A DNA stretch of 64,000 bases. Source: Perkinsus olseni. Its lineage: Eukaryota > Perkinsozoa > Perkinsida > Perkinsidae. Below the pieces are notes generated by a model. That model ran no database searches. It was not told the origin of the DNA and worked only from the letters and a program-made list of their open reading frames with translations. Of the stretch, positions 55,327-64,000 are shown in pieces. Position 1 is the stretch's first letter. Each line of letters starts with the position of its first letter. The position numbers and the translations under genes were made by a program. Where the stretch lies: the NCBI GenBank assembly GCA_013115135.1, contig JABANP010000010.1, positions 248,001 to 312,000 on the forward strand. Reading direction: 5' to 3'.

Positions 55327-56848
55327 TTGACTGATGTGAGCTCCATCGACACACTGGGCATGCCATGCCGGTTTAAACCTGCCTGGGCTCTTGAGGAGGG
55401 GAAGCGAGTGCAGATTCTGTGCCTTCCACACTCGGAGGAGTACTCCGACGCGTCTTCAATCTCCTCTGTCTTTATGGTCTTACTGGTTCTCTGGCATTCC
55501 GATACAAGATGGGTGAGCTGGTATGAAGTATTGTCCGATAATGCGGCTACTACTTCAGATTCCCGGCTGCTGCTTTACATCGCTCGACTAAGTATATCCG
55601 TATTGCTCACCCGGCAAGGAGAATATTACGGTTCACTCGACGATGTCTTTTCGCCGCGATTCCTCCGCCATCATGTCTCCGTGACCGGGAAGGTAGTTCA
55701 AAGCAGCATGCGCTGGTTGTCCATCACCCTCGCGCTGAACCACTCAGCTCACACAAGGCCTGCTAGATGTGTATTTATGTGACTCTCTACTCACTCTGTT
55801 CTGGTCGGGAAGGTTCGCTGAGCATCGGCGATCTCGCGGTGGAACAAAGTGCCGTTATTAAGTTGGGAATCAGGTCTCCGGCAGTGTCGCATCGGCGAGG
55901 CATTACTCGGCTGCTGCTAACTCGACTAGCTTCACTTGTCGCTCGCTTCTGGGCTCCCAGAAGTTTATCTCCCATGGTCGCCTACTTCAGTGTATCCCTG
56001 TTTTCCTATGACCGCGACTCCTCATTCGGCTGAATGCAAAGCACCACAGGCCCAAGTGTCTTCGCACAAGTACGTCCCATCAGAATTATCGTCATGTCCT
56101 CAACTTGTTCGTGTTTTCAGGAGCAGTATGCTGCCGCAAGATGCCCTCATGTCGGTCGTTTTGCTCGTCGTCTTGGCATACTGCTGGGGTCTCGGGGATG
56201 GAAAGTGAGTCAGGCGGCCGTTATCAAGGTTCATGCATCAATCGGCTGGTTTGGTCGTTTCGTGAGTTGAGTCTGTCTCAGGGCCTTTTCTCGGAGTGTG
56301 AATGAAGTTGTTCATGTTGCGTTCTGGTTCTTACCTCGCAACCTCGCCGTCGGGATACACTGGGTGAGATGGTATATCCGCTTGGATGTTGAGGACGACA
56401 CTCATGGCAGGTCTTCTCCTTCGTCGCTGCACTCGGAGCAATCTGCATCGCTGTGTCACCTGTACCGTCCCTAGGCAACAAGAAAGTTGTGAAGTTTGCA
56501 GCGGTGGCGACGACTATCGCCGCCGTTTATCAACTTCTCGTCCGCACTCTTGCATTGGGTAAGGCGGTAGATCCGTCGAACTCCATCGAACTGCGCATCG
56601 AAACGGCTTCAGTTCGTCTCACGGCATATCTGCAGCTGCGCGCTTGCTCACTTCAGAGACCCTACTCTGGCGACCCTACTTGTCCTTCAGGTCCTTGGTG
56701 TCTTCGCACAGCCATGTGCGGTGCATTGCCGATCCTCATGAGGATGTATTCTCCCCAAACTAAGCTCGACGAGGACCAATCTCTGTTCTCTGCCTGGGTG
56801 AGTGCGATTGTTCTCGCTCTGTCGCTTCAGAAGGGTCGGTCTCCTCAG
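55327..56848 (+). other. Coding-like exons, membrane protein-like, unresolved
   Basis: Several plus-strand exons read as membrane protein. The clearest, about 56405-56560, gives FVAALGAICIAVSPVPSLGN then KFAAVATTIAAVYQLLVRTL and ends at a GTAAG donor. Others at 55327-55780 and 56100-56210 (MSVVLLVVLAYCWGLG) are hydrophobic too. They may be a separate multi-pass membrane protein or N-terminal exons of the prenyltransferase that follows. I could not chain them. Confidence 0.35.
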
Positions 56849-58318
56849 GTTGTTTCACTTCGCATTCCGCCATTCGCGGCTCTCATCGCTCCGGTAGCAA
56901 TTAGTCTCATCACTATGGAATCTCTTGGAGCTCCAGTCATCAGCGCAGAGAGAGCAACTTCCGCGGTGAGTGAGCGTCACCATCGGATACGCGTAGGCTT
57001 GCACGCATGCGCAATATCTGGCAGGTGCTGGCCCTGTGCCTCCTACAGGCCTCTGCCAATCAGATAAACTCGGTTGCTGACTTCCTCAACGGTATTGATG
57101 ATATTCACACGGCTTCTGATAGGAGCTTGGTCGATGGTATACTCACTCCCAAGACAATGGTACCTCTCGGATCCACTCAAGGTTCCCTGGCTCATGCACT
57201 TCGGTTCAGGTATGGTCCGCGGTCAGCCTGACTGGTCTATCCGCTGTCTTTCTTCTCCTTACTCTCCCAGAGGTCGATCTCGCCTATTGGAGCTATGCGA
57301 TTCTTTCCTGGATAACTCAGGCGTCCTTTGCTGTGAGTGTCGTCGCTACGAGCTCGAGGCTGGCAAGAACCGTCGTCGATCTAGCGAGTTCGATACAACC
57401 GAGCACTGTTGACCGTAAAGGTTCTGCCTTCTCCTGTCAGATTCTGTATACCTCTGGCCCTTTCCCCCTGAAGTACTACGCTATGGGCGATCTGGTCATG
57501 TACGTGAGAGAATCGCTCCCGTGTTTTGCTCCTGCGTGCGGTTTTGCTGCAGGACCGCTCCATCAGATTCATCGCCTTCGGTCCTTCCGTGAGCGCTCTC
57601 TTGGCCCTGTGGGCGACCGAGCCTGCGCTATCACTCTCAGTGCTCTCTGACGTATTCGTTTTCACCCTGCCTAGCATCCTTCTGACCATTGGGGTAGGTT
57701 GCTCTGGTCCCAGTATTTTCGAAAGTCGATTCGCAACCATCTCCATGTTTCAGATTCTCAATGCGAACAATATCAGAGATCTGGACTCCGACACGGAGGT
57801 CGGCATCTACACCGTAGCCAACGTTCTCGGTCACAAATGGTGTCGCATGTGAGTGCGTGGCTAGTGAGGTTCCCTTCATCGGCTCTCCTTCAGTTACTTC
57901 GGGATGCTCCAACTCTTCCCACATATCATCTCGATCTGGGTAGCTCTTTCTTATCATTGCTACGGAATTCTGTTCTCTCTTTCTGTCATCCCCCGATCCC
58001 TCTCTACAATGTGAGTATGCCGGTCGCCCCTCGCCTTGTCGGCAGTCGTCTCTTCTTCCAGCTCCCGTATCTGTCTGACCCCACAGAGTGACCCCGAGTA
58101 TAAGTTCGTGGTGAAGTACGCCTCTCACACGACTCTGATGTACGGCCTTGCCACAGCGATGGGCATCGCGTCGGCTCCCGTTGGAGCCAGCTTGGATCAA
58201 GTAAGGCCGTCCACCCTCTTGGCAGGCGCCTTGCAATCGGTTTCTCGCCCTTCAGATAAGCCTGGGTGGTGTCTTTGCCACCTCTGCTGTCGTTGCCTTC
58301 CTGTATCGGGTCGGGTAA
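56849..58318 (+). CDS. UbiA-family prenyltransferase, UBIAD1/MenA-like
   Basis: UbiA-family enzymes attach isoprenoid chains to aromatic acceptors in membranes; UBIAD1 and MenA make menaquinones. The first exon has SLRIPPFAALIAPVAISLIT, like the RPWSFxASLTPVALG first helix. The next, from about 57007, holds the first Asp-rich motif: NSVADFLNGIDDIHTASDRS then LVDGILTPK, equivalent to UBIAD1's NxxxxYYDFxxGIDxxxxDDRTLVDxIL. Then comes FSCQILYTSGPFPLKYYAMG DLVM, matching GSFLYTGGxxFKYxALGDL. The second Asp motif is NANNIRDLDSDTEVGIYTVA, matching NNTRDxExDxxAGxxTLA. Later exons carry VKYASHTTLMYGLATAMGIA and the last exon FATSAVVAFLYRVG with TAA at 58316-58318. Between 57230 and 57430 the exon path is uncertain. 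Both metal-binding motifs are intact, so activity is plausible; the acceptor substrate is inferred from UBIAD1 likeness only. Confidence 0.87.
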
Positions 58319-58847
58319 GGCGGAGCGATGATGCTGTCGGACGCGAGGGGATTGGTCGGTATCCAGTAATTGGACTTTTCACTTAGTGTTAACAAGACTG
58401 ATAGCCTCTTTAATCTTTCATTTTTCGGTAGTGGTTTAAGAATCATAGTCCGTGGTAGGAGAAGCCTACAGTATCGCTATTTTGGGTTTTCATGCTCTTG
58501 ACTTGTCAGTAGCCGAGTTGATCTAATTGATGGTCTGGGGAAGGGGAATCTATGCGAGTTGGGTAGTTGGCTCATAGTTGGCGAATCTTGGCTGGGAGGG
58601 CATTAGTCTGTCTAGAGATCTTTGGAAACCCCGCCGTGGAAGAGAAAAATAGCTTTTATACTCGGTCGAGCGAGAGCCATGGCAGTGTGTCGGGAAGGTG
58701 TTGAATTTGAAAACTCACGGTTGAGTTTCTACCCATTGGTCCGCTGCCCTTCAATGACTCCTGTGCTGCGCGGAACAGAACGCTTGCAGAGTGACACTTC
58801 TCAGGCGGGATTCATAGCTTTGATTTCGAGATGCCTCATCTCCCGCA
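58319..58847. other. Intergenic, no gene seen
   Basis: No supportable gene. The sequence before 58848 is the likely promoter and 5' UTR of the F-box gene. Confidence 0.4.
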
Positions 58848-60114
58848 ATGACGTGTGACCGTGCGATGTACCAGTGGCTCAGCTCGGCGGATCTCGTCCG
58901 ACAAGTGTCCTCATTTCTGTATCAGTCTGACGTATGCAACTTGTGGCGAACCTGCAAGGCCTGCTATGAGCATCTACATGTGGGCGCTCGCTTGTGGCTG
59001 CCAAATATATTCCTACTGGACGGTGAAGGGAGCCGACGAGCGACTCGCTGAGGCGCATCCGGATTCGGTGAAGTTCATTCGCGTCCGTGTCTCGAGCCTC
59101 CGAACTATAAAGGCCCTTCTCCCTTTCGTACCGCACCTTTCCGGCCTCGGCATTGAAGTCGCCAGCGCCTTCACGCTCGAGCTTCTGACGGAGAGCTTGC
59201 GAGAGTCGTGTGGACAGCTGGAAAGATTTTGGGTGGAATTTATTGGACATAGTTTGGCCTTGGACGGGTCGTGTGCATCCCCAAAGTCCATTAATGAGAA
59301 TATCGCGGAGATCGGAGACAGCTGCATGGAGGTCTATTTAGCCTGCCTTGGAGGTAGCCTGCCCCTCCGCATCACCCCCAAGATCGGCACGAGAGTTGAG
59401 AGGCTCACCCTGGCCGGGAAGCTGAGCAGCAAGTCGCTCGAGTGTCTGCTTTCCTTGCCTCACAACCAGCTCATCAGTTTGGATCTTTCACGTTGTCATT
59501 TGCCGCAGTGGCAGCCGTTCGGAGTGTACGCGGAGATCGTGGAATGCCACGAAGCCTCCCTGAGCTATATGGCCTTCAAGTGCGCCCCACCCCCGACCAT
59601 TTCGGAGCTTGCCAGTGTCAGTGGGAGGCATCCAAGGCTTCTGTGCTTTCCCAAGTTAGTGCGAGGTCACAGCGATGTTCTCTCGGTAACGGTCACGGAT
59701 CTGTCGCCTCGAATGACGTTCAGTTCCCCCACCGGCAGTAGGGAGAAGTACTTCGCTCGTTACGACCATCTTTCCTTGATCGGATGGGATGCCTTCGGTG
59801 TAGTCGCTTCCACCTTCGGTTACATCGAGTTCGAGAGGCTTCTAGAGTCATGGTTACCGCTAGAAGATGGATTGAAGTCGTCGTGGCGTGTCACCGCCGA
59901 ATCCGTCGAGCAGCGCTACCGGGAGTACCGCAAGTTCGTACCGGTCAGTTGGACGGCACCGGCCTCCTTCGACTTGGACGTTTCAAGTGCCTCCGGCTCT
60001 GAGGTTACCGACCTTAGTTCGTCATGGCGTGGCGATAGCGACCGTATCGGCTCATCCTCCAGTGATGGCAATGACAGCAGCGGCAGCGAATCGACGCCCT
60101 CCGATGAGCTGTAA
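58848..60114 (+). CDS. F-box protein, probable frameshift near 59022
   Basis: From ATG 58848 the product begins with an F-box: WLSSADLVRQVSSFLYQSDV CNLWRTC, then LHVGARLWLPNIFLLDG. F-box proteins are substrate adaptors of SCF ubiquitin ligases. After LLDG the frame meets a stop at 59050, but the next frame, open from 58855 to 60114, takes over at the same point with ADERLAEAHPDSVKFIRVRV and continues with SLRTIKALLPFVPHLSGLGI and other leucine-rich-like segments to an acidic Ser-rich tail (SSSSDGNDSSGSESTPSDEL). A one-base indel in the sequence or a real frameshift around 59015-59030 best explains it; a splice there would require an implausibly small intron. The C-terminal 360 residues show loose LRR character but no recognised target-binding domain. 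Confidence 0.6.
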
Positions 60115-60117
60115 GTG

Positions 60118-60769
60118 GCATTATTCTTTTTGATTTGTGGTCGACCTACGTTTCATAGAGCGAGGGAAGTGTACGTTTTAGCCAGTACCGCACTGGTGTC
60201 TTGCTTTGAGTGCTCATGGTGGGGCTTTCTGGGCTCCCTCAGATGCCCGCTCGGCTGTCAGCAAATCACGCCCTGTAGCCGGTGGCGTGCTAGGTTAATA
60301 ATCTTAGACGAAGCCGGCACTTCCAGCATCACTCTTATCTCGACCCGATGAGGAACTCCGTTCATGCTTCCTAGTCCCTTCGCAAAGTACTAGGTACCAT
60401 GTATCTAGCGTCCATAGCAAGCAGCCTGTACCACTCACGAAGTCCACGTTAGGAGCGGGACGGGTAGCTCGGTCTGCACTGGTGTCTCGGCTTTGCTCGC
60501 CTACAGCCTGCTTGTGAGGCCAGCTTTGAAGGGCCTGTTGGCAGCAGGGCCGTCCATCACCGTCGCCACTTCCTTCTTGTTCTGCCGCCGTCACCCAGAG
60601 GTGTCTCATACCGCTCCATTCGCAACCACCAGTATCACCTAGCATAGCCTGGTATTCTTGCGTTTAGTCTGTAGCTATCTGTGAACTCCGTGTGGAGGTC
60701 TTCCTATGGCTGATTGTAGATATTGTGAGAAGGTAATAATGTTCTCTTAGGGCCTTGATTGTTTAGAGG
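60118..60769. other. Intergenic, weak minus-strand ORF
   Basis: No confident gene. A 113-codon minus-strand frame (60304-60645) starts with ATG but is compositionally odd and matches nothing. I treat it as noncoding. Confidence 0.35.
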
Positions 60770-61558
60770 ATGTTCGAACGTTATCGTGCAGCAAGAAGGC
60801 GAAGTGGCTCTGACATCCAATCGATATTTCGGAACGAGGTGGAGATAGCCCGGCGAGGGACCCTGGACTCCTCGTTTGGCGCGGACGACGATGGGGACTC
60901 CAAAAAGGAAGGGGAGCTCAATGGCACCCCTAGGACCCGTAGTAATACCATCTCGAGCGATATTATTGCTGGCGCGGAGTCGCCCGAAAAGTGCGCGACT
61001 CCTGCGGGCTCGTCCACGATGTTAAGTCTGAAGGGGTGGAGGTCCTCGGGCGAACGTGAAGAGTCTCATTTTACTAAGAACGCAGGAACGGTTGTGAGGC
61101 ATTCGCCCGAGAGTTTCACCTGGACGATCCCCCGGCTTGATCTGAGCGAGAGAATTGGCACGACCAGATTTAGAGTATGTTCTGACGCTGATGGCTGCAA
61201 GGAGATGCGTAAGGGCGCGGAGGTGGCCATCGAGTACGCGAAGGATGACAAGAACGAGACTATACTCAAGCTCTACTCTATGAGAGATCGTCTGGGCTTT
61301 AAGATGATGATTGATGATAAGGAGATAGTTGTTAACGAGGAGGCAGCTAAGGTAATAGTCGCCCTGCCTCTCCTAACAGCCGTGGGCCGTCGTGTACGAG
61401 TCTCCATTGCTGTCCTTGTTCAGACGGATCGCTTCCAATTCGCGTACGAGATAAGAGCTCCGCAGCTCGCCGAAGCGTCGCCGGAGACCCCCCTGAACAT
61501 CAAGTGTGATATCTTTTCTGTCAACGGCCAGACCGTGAATGTCGATCCACCACCTTAG
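60770..61558 (+). CDS. Single-exon unknown protein, 262 residues
   Basis: An uninterrupted frame from ATG 60770 to TAG 61556-61558. The first 100 residues are Arg/Ser/Gly-rich and probably disordered (MFERYRAARRRSGSDIQSIF). The rest looks folded, with alternating strands: SFTWTIPRLDLSERIGTTRF, EVAIEYAKDDKNETILKLYS and VGRRVRVSIAVLVQTDRFQF. No signal peptide or membrane span is present. I do not recognise the domain. Neighbours are a mitochondrial ribosomal protein downstream and an F-box gene upstream, which gives no hint. Confidence 0.6.
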   Translation: MFERYRAARRRSGSDIQSIFRNEVEIARRGTLDSSFGADDDGDSKKEGELNGTPRTRSNTISSDIIAGAESPEKCATPAGSSTMLSLKGWRSSGEREESHFTKNAGTVVRHSPESFTWTIPRLDLSERIGTTRFRVCSDADGCKEMRKGAEVAIEYAKDDKNETILKLYSMRDRLGFKMMIDDKEIVVNEEAAKVIVALPLLTAVGRRVRVSIAVLVQTDRFQFAYEIRAPQLAEASPETPLNIKCDIFSVNGQTVNVDPPP

Positions 61559-61842
61559 CAAATCCTATCCGATTTATATTGATTATTAACATTTATATGT
61601 AGGCTAATGGCCATCTCGAAGCCTATCAACTTCAATGTACCATTCGAAGCGCTGCCGAGGTTGAGCTGGCCTCACACAGTGCTCACCAACTTTTTTCAAT
61701 ATCTGAATCATTTTCCCTGTCGCGAATTTTCTGCCTACCATTTTTCCCAGTTGTAGAGGATTAGAACTTCGGACTAACATAGCCCCGCTCATCGGATGAG
61801 TTGTCACGACCCTGCTGGCTCGCGTTATCAGTGCGTGCCTGG

Positions 61843-62459
61843 ATGCTTGCAGATCTTATGTTGATCCTACGCTCTCGCGGGTTCAAAGTAGCTTTACGAT
61901 GGCATGAGGATGCCTTCCGACGAGAGGCAGTAAGGACTGTCTTGCAGTCGAAGTTCAAACAACTGAGGGACAAGGATACTACTCGGATACCCTACTACCT
62001 AAAGAGGACTAATAGCGGTAACTTGCCGGTCTACACGGATTTCAGAGGAGGGAAGCCTTACACTGTGGTCACTCACATTCGCGGAAATATGGAGGTAGTA
62101 GCGGCATGGCAGCGGATTCTTGACAATCAATAGGAGGCTTTACGGCGACCTGGTGGAATTCGAGGGCCTTGGGGTCGGACAACGTCGTTCGTTCATGAGA
62201 TGAGAGAAGAGTGGTGTCTCCCCTTCAGTCCTTCGTAACAGATCTCCGTAGTGTGTTATTCGGCGAGCGGGAGGATCCCTCATTGAAGAACTCATCTACT
62301 GAGCGACGGGTTGCCTCCGCGAGCGATGGACGACCTCCTAAGTCGAGAAAGGAGGCCAAAGATCCGACCAAGGAAGTTATAGTGTTCGGGAACAAGATAC
62401 GAGTCTTAGGCTTGAAGGAGAAGGCAATTAAACACTGGCTGATGGAACTTGGTTTCTGA
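61843..62459 (+). CDS. Mitochondrial large-subunit ribosomal protein bL49m (IMG2 family)
   Basis: bL49m is a structural protein of the mitochondrial 54S/39S subunit. From ATG 61843 a basic N-terminus is followed by IPYYLKRTNSGNLPVYTDFR GGKPYTVVTHIRGN, matching the family signature RTxxxxLPVYxxxxxGxxxxxTxIRxIxGD. The first exon's frame ends at TAG 62131-62133, just beyond AAWQRIL; an intron must begin near here. The second exon starts after the AG at about 62219: SFVTDLRSVLFGE, then a charged linker, and VIVFGNKIRVLGLKEKAIKH WLMELGF, the typical IMG2 ending (IxVKGxxxxxVxxWLxxxGF), with stop at 62457-62459. A mitochondrial presequence is plausible at the N-terminus. The exact donor is not assigned. 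Confidence 0.78.
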
Positions 62460-62568
62460 CGATCTTCCTGACCATTCGAGTGAGTCAATGTGATCAGAGC
62501 TACCGCGATTCCGCCCAGACTCTCTGATTGCTCCCTGCGGTTTCGTCTGGCCAGTAGTGTTTTCTCAC

Positions 62569-63531
62569 ATGTCCGCTGATGTAAACAAAACGGTACACGC
62601 GGCGAGCCTCGGGCTGACCTCGCCGGATGATCTTGAGGAGCTCAGAAGTCGAGACCCTCATCACGTCGCCTCCATCACCTCCATGGACCTCTCTCACAAC
62701 CTCATTACTAATTTACGAGGATTTGCCAAGTTCACGGGCTTGGTGGAGCTGAGACTCTCCGGCAATCGCGTTAAGGGCCTGGATGGCTGCCTGGACGGCT
62801 TGGTGCATCTGAAGCGTCTTGATCTGAGCTACAACCGACTCACCTCCCTCGAGGATGCGGGATCGAGCCTGGGTAACCTCCTGGGCCTCGAGAGGCTCGA
62901 GTTGCAGGGCAACAACATCAGCCAACTGCTTGGCCTCCAGCAGGTAATTCAGCAGGAAATTGACATGCTAGACCGTCACTCTCAGTGTTGGCGAGCTCCA
63001 GTCACCCCGTCCTCCAGCCCTGCTAATGGCTCTTCGTCTGGCCTTATCTACCTTGACCTCCGAGACAACCGTATTGAAGATTCAACTCAGCTGCTGTATA
63101 TATCGGGAATGGGCATCAAGCAGGTGAGGTGTTCGGTCGATAGGGGTGCAGTAGCGAAAGGAGTAAGGGTGATTCTGGGGCGGAAGAAAATAGATAGATA
63201 TTTTTGTGGTGCGTGACGGAGTAGAGTTGTGTGCTCTCAGTTACTCCTGCGAGGGTCTCGAGAGCACCGCAATACGATCTGCGATGACCAAGACTATCGC
63301 CTGATGGCACTGCAGACTCTACCCGACTTGGAGGTTTTGGATGGGAGAATAGTGACGGAGGAAGAACGGAGAGAGGCTAGGAGCAAGCCTTTAGTTATAT
63401 TGGGGACCACGAAGAGAAGGGAACCAGCGAATCCGGCCTCGGACAACAGGGGTGCTCTGGGGGGTCTCAGTAGCTCCGTGAAAGTGCGCAGGGCTCGAGA
63501 GGAGACTCAGAGCAGCGTTGAGCAGGGATGA
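62569..63531 (+). CDS. Leucine-rich-repeat protein with LRRcap
   Basis: From ATG 62569 the product has SDS22-type LRRs: VASITSMDLSHNLITNLRGF, LVELRLSGNRVKGLDGCLDG, LKRLDLSYNRLTSLEDAGSS, LERLELQGNNISQLLGLQ, and after a Ser/Pro-rich insert GLIYLDLRDNRIEDSTQL. An intron (donor at 63124, acceptor near 63240) joins GIKQ to LLLRGSREHRNTICDDQDYR LMALQTLPDLEVLDGRIV, an LRRcap of the kind found in axonemal and centrosomal LRR proteins (YR...LPxLxxLDxxxVxxEE). The tail is basic and Ser-rich, with a stop at 63531 unless another intron follows; open plus-strand sequence continues to 63800. A role at the flagellum or centrosome is possible by analogy only. Confidence 0.75.
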
Positions 63532-64000
63532 TCTTCCGATCAACTGCATTGGCCCTCTGAGGGGGATGGTCTCTATGAGTAACGGGTGCTTCAGAGAGCT
63601 TCAGGCGAAGAGCTTCCAGGGCCCCTGGCAGTCCTCAGAATTGAAAATTTTCACATCTGCTTACCTTCAAGTATATTTTACCGGTCGCCTTGTCAGGTAC
63701 CGCCACTGCTCAGCAGGAGTCTCGGTGCTCTGCGACCACCCCGAGGAATCCGTGGATGGACGCACCGCAGTCGGCCAGAAACCACTCAGGCGGCTCTAGG
63801 GAGGTAGGTGGAGAGGGACACCCTCATAACCTTAGTGTTCGAAACATGATCATCAGGGAAGAGCGCCGCTGAATCTGTCGTCCGGGACTAGGAGTTCCTT
63901 GCGCCGGAGTCATCAAGTCGAAGCTGTCGAGACCCTGTCAAGCCAGAACGACTCCTTCGGCAGCTAACCGACTGGTGCAGGCAAGCCCGTCTGAGTGACA
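63532..64000 (+). other. Possible further exons at the window end
   Basis: Plus-strand frames at 63586-63870 look coding in part (for example RNHSGGSREVGGEGH) and have AG acceptors before them. They may extend the LRR gene or begin another one. They are cut off by the window end. Confidence 0.25.

Noticed and set aside
1..64000. CRISPR arrays, operons, bacterial promoters or ribosome binding sites
   Set aside because: The window is intron-bearing eukaryotic DNA, and no regularly spaced direct repeat array was seen.

Overview
The window is nuclear DNA of a unicellular eukaryote. Genes are broken by short GT-AG introns; several that can be placed exactly are 32-50 nt. They sit on both strands, packed tightly, and encode eukaryote-only proteins: TIM50, IBA57, CEP120, an Sfi1-type centrin-binding protein, an RBM5/RBM10-type splicing factor, an E2 enzyme and a GT17 glycosyltransferase. 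The centriole proteins imply a flagellated or centriole-bearing cell. Gene density, intron style, base composition and the lineage-specific secreted proteins best fit an alveolate protist such as Perkinsus. That assignment is inference from style; no species marker was seen.

Layout: 1-1640 (+) is the 3' part of a flavin-containing monooxygenase. 2.9-5.6 kb (+) is a SEC14/CRAL-TRIO plus GOLD lipid-transfer protein. 5.6-8.0 kb has unresolved coding-like sequence. 8.0-9.6 kb (+) is an Sfi1-like protein, followed almost without a gap by a CEP120-like centriole protein to 12.98 kb. A minus-strand block covers 13.4-25.0 kb: two unknown proteins (one with a glutaredoxin-like stretch), a zinc-binding protein, an RS-RRM-OCRE-C2H2 splicing factor, pyridoxal kinase, a GT17 N-acetylglucosaminyltransferase and a small acidic ORF. 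TIM50 and IBA57 (+) occupy 25.1-28.7 kb.

From 29.7 to 55.1 kb the window is dominated by a family of secreted, lysine-rich proteins I do not recognise, all on the + strand: a decayed member (29.7-30.6 kb), an intact one-domain member (31.6-32.9 kb), a second member with a reading-frame break (35.7-37.3 kb), and a 1,117-residue three-domain member (51.7-55.1 kb). The second and third lie in a roughly 4-kb tandem segmental duplication. Between them and the three-domain gene, mostly on the minus strand, are a TPR protein, a crotonase-family enzyme, an E2 ubiquitin-conjugating enzyme, poorly resolved genes, and a frameshifted non-LTR retrotransposon (47.4-51.5 kb, endonuclease, reverse transcriptase, RNase H).

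From 55.3 kb to the end (+) are a UbiA/UBIAD1-type prenyltransferase with membrane-protein-like exons before it, an F-box protein with a probable frameshift, a single-exon unknown, mitochondrial ribosomal protein bL49 and a leucine-rich-repeat protein.

TIM50, IBA57 and bL49m all serve the mitochondrion. Sfi1-like and CEP120-like both serve the centriole or basal body. The secreted family is the accessory, fast-changing part and the best candidate for something undescribed. Exon boundaries were assigned by eye from frame, splice consensus and family resemblance, so gene ends are approximate unless stated.
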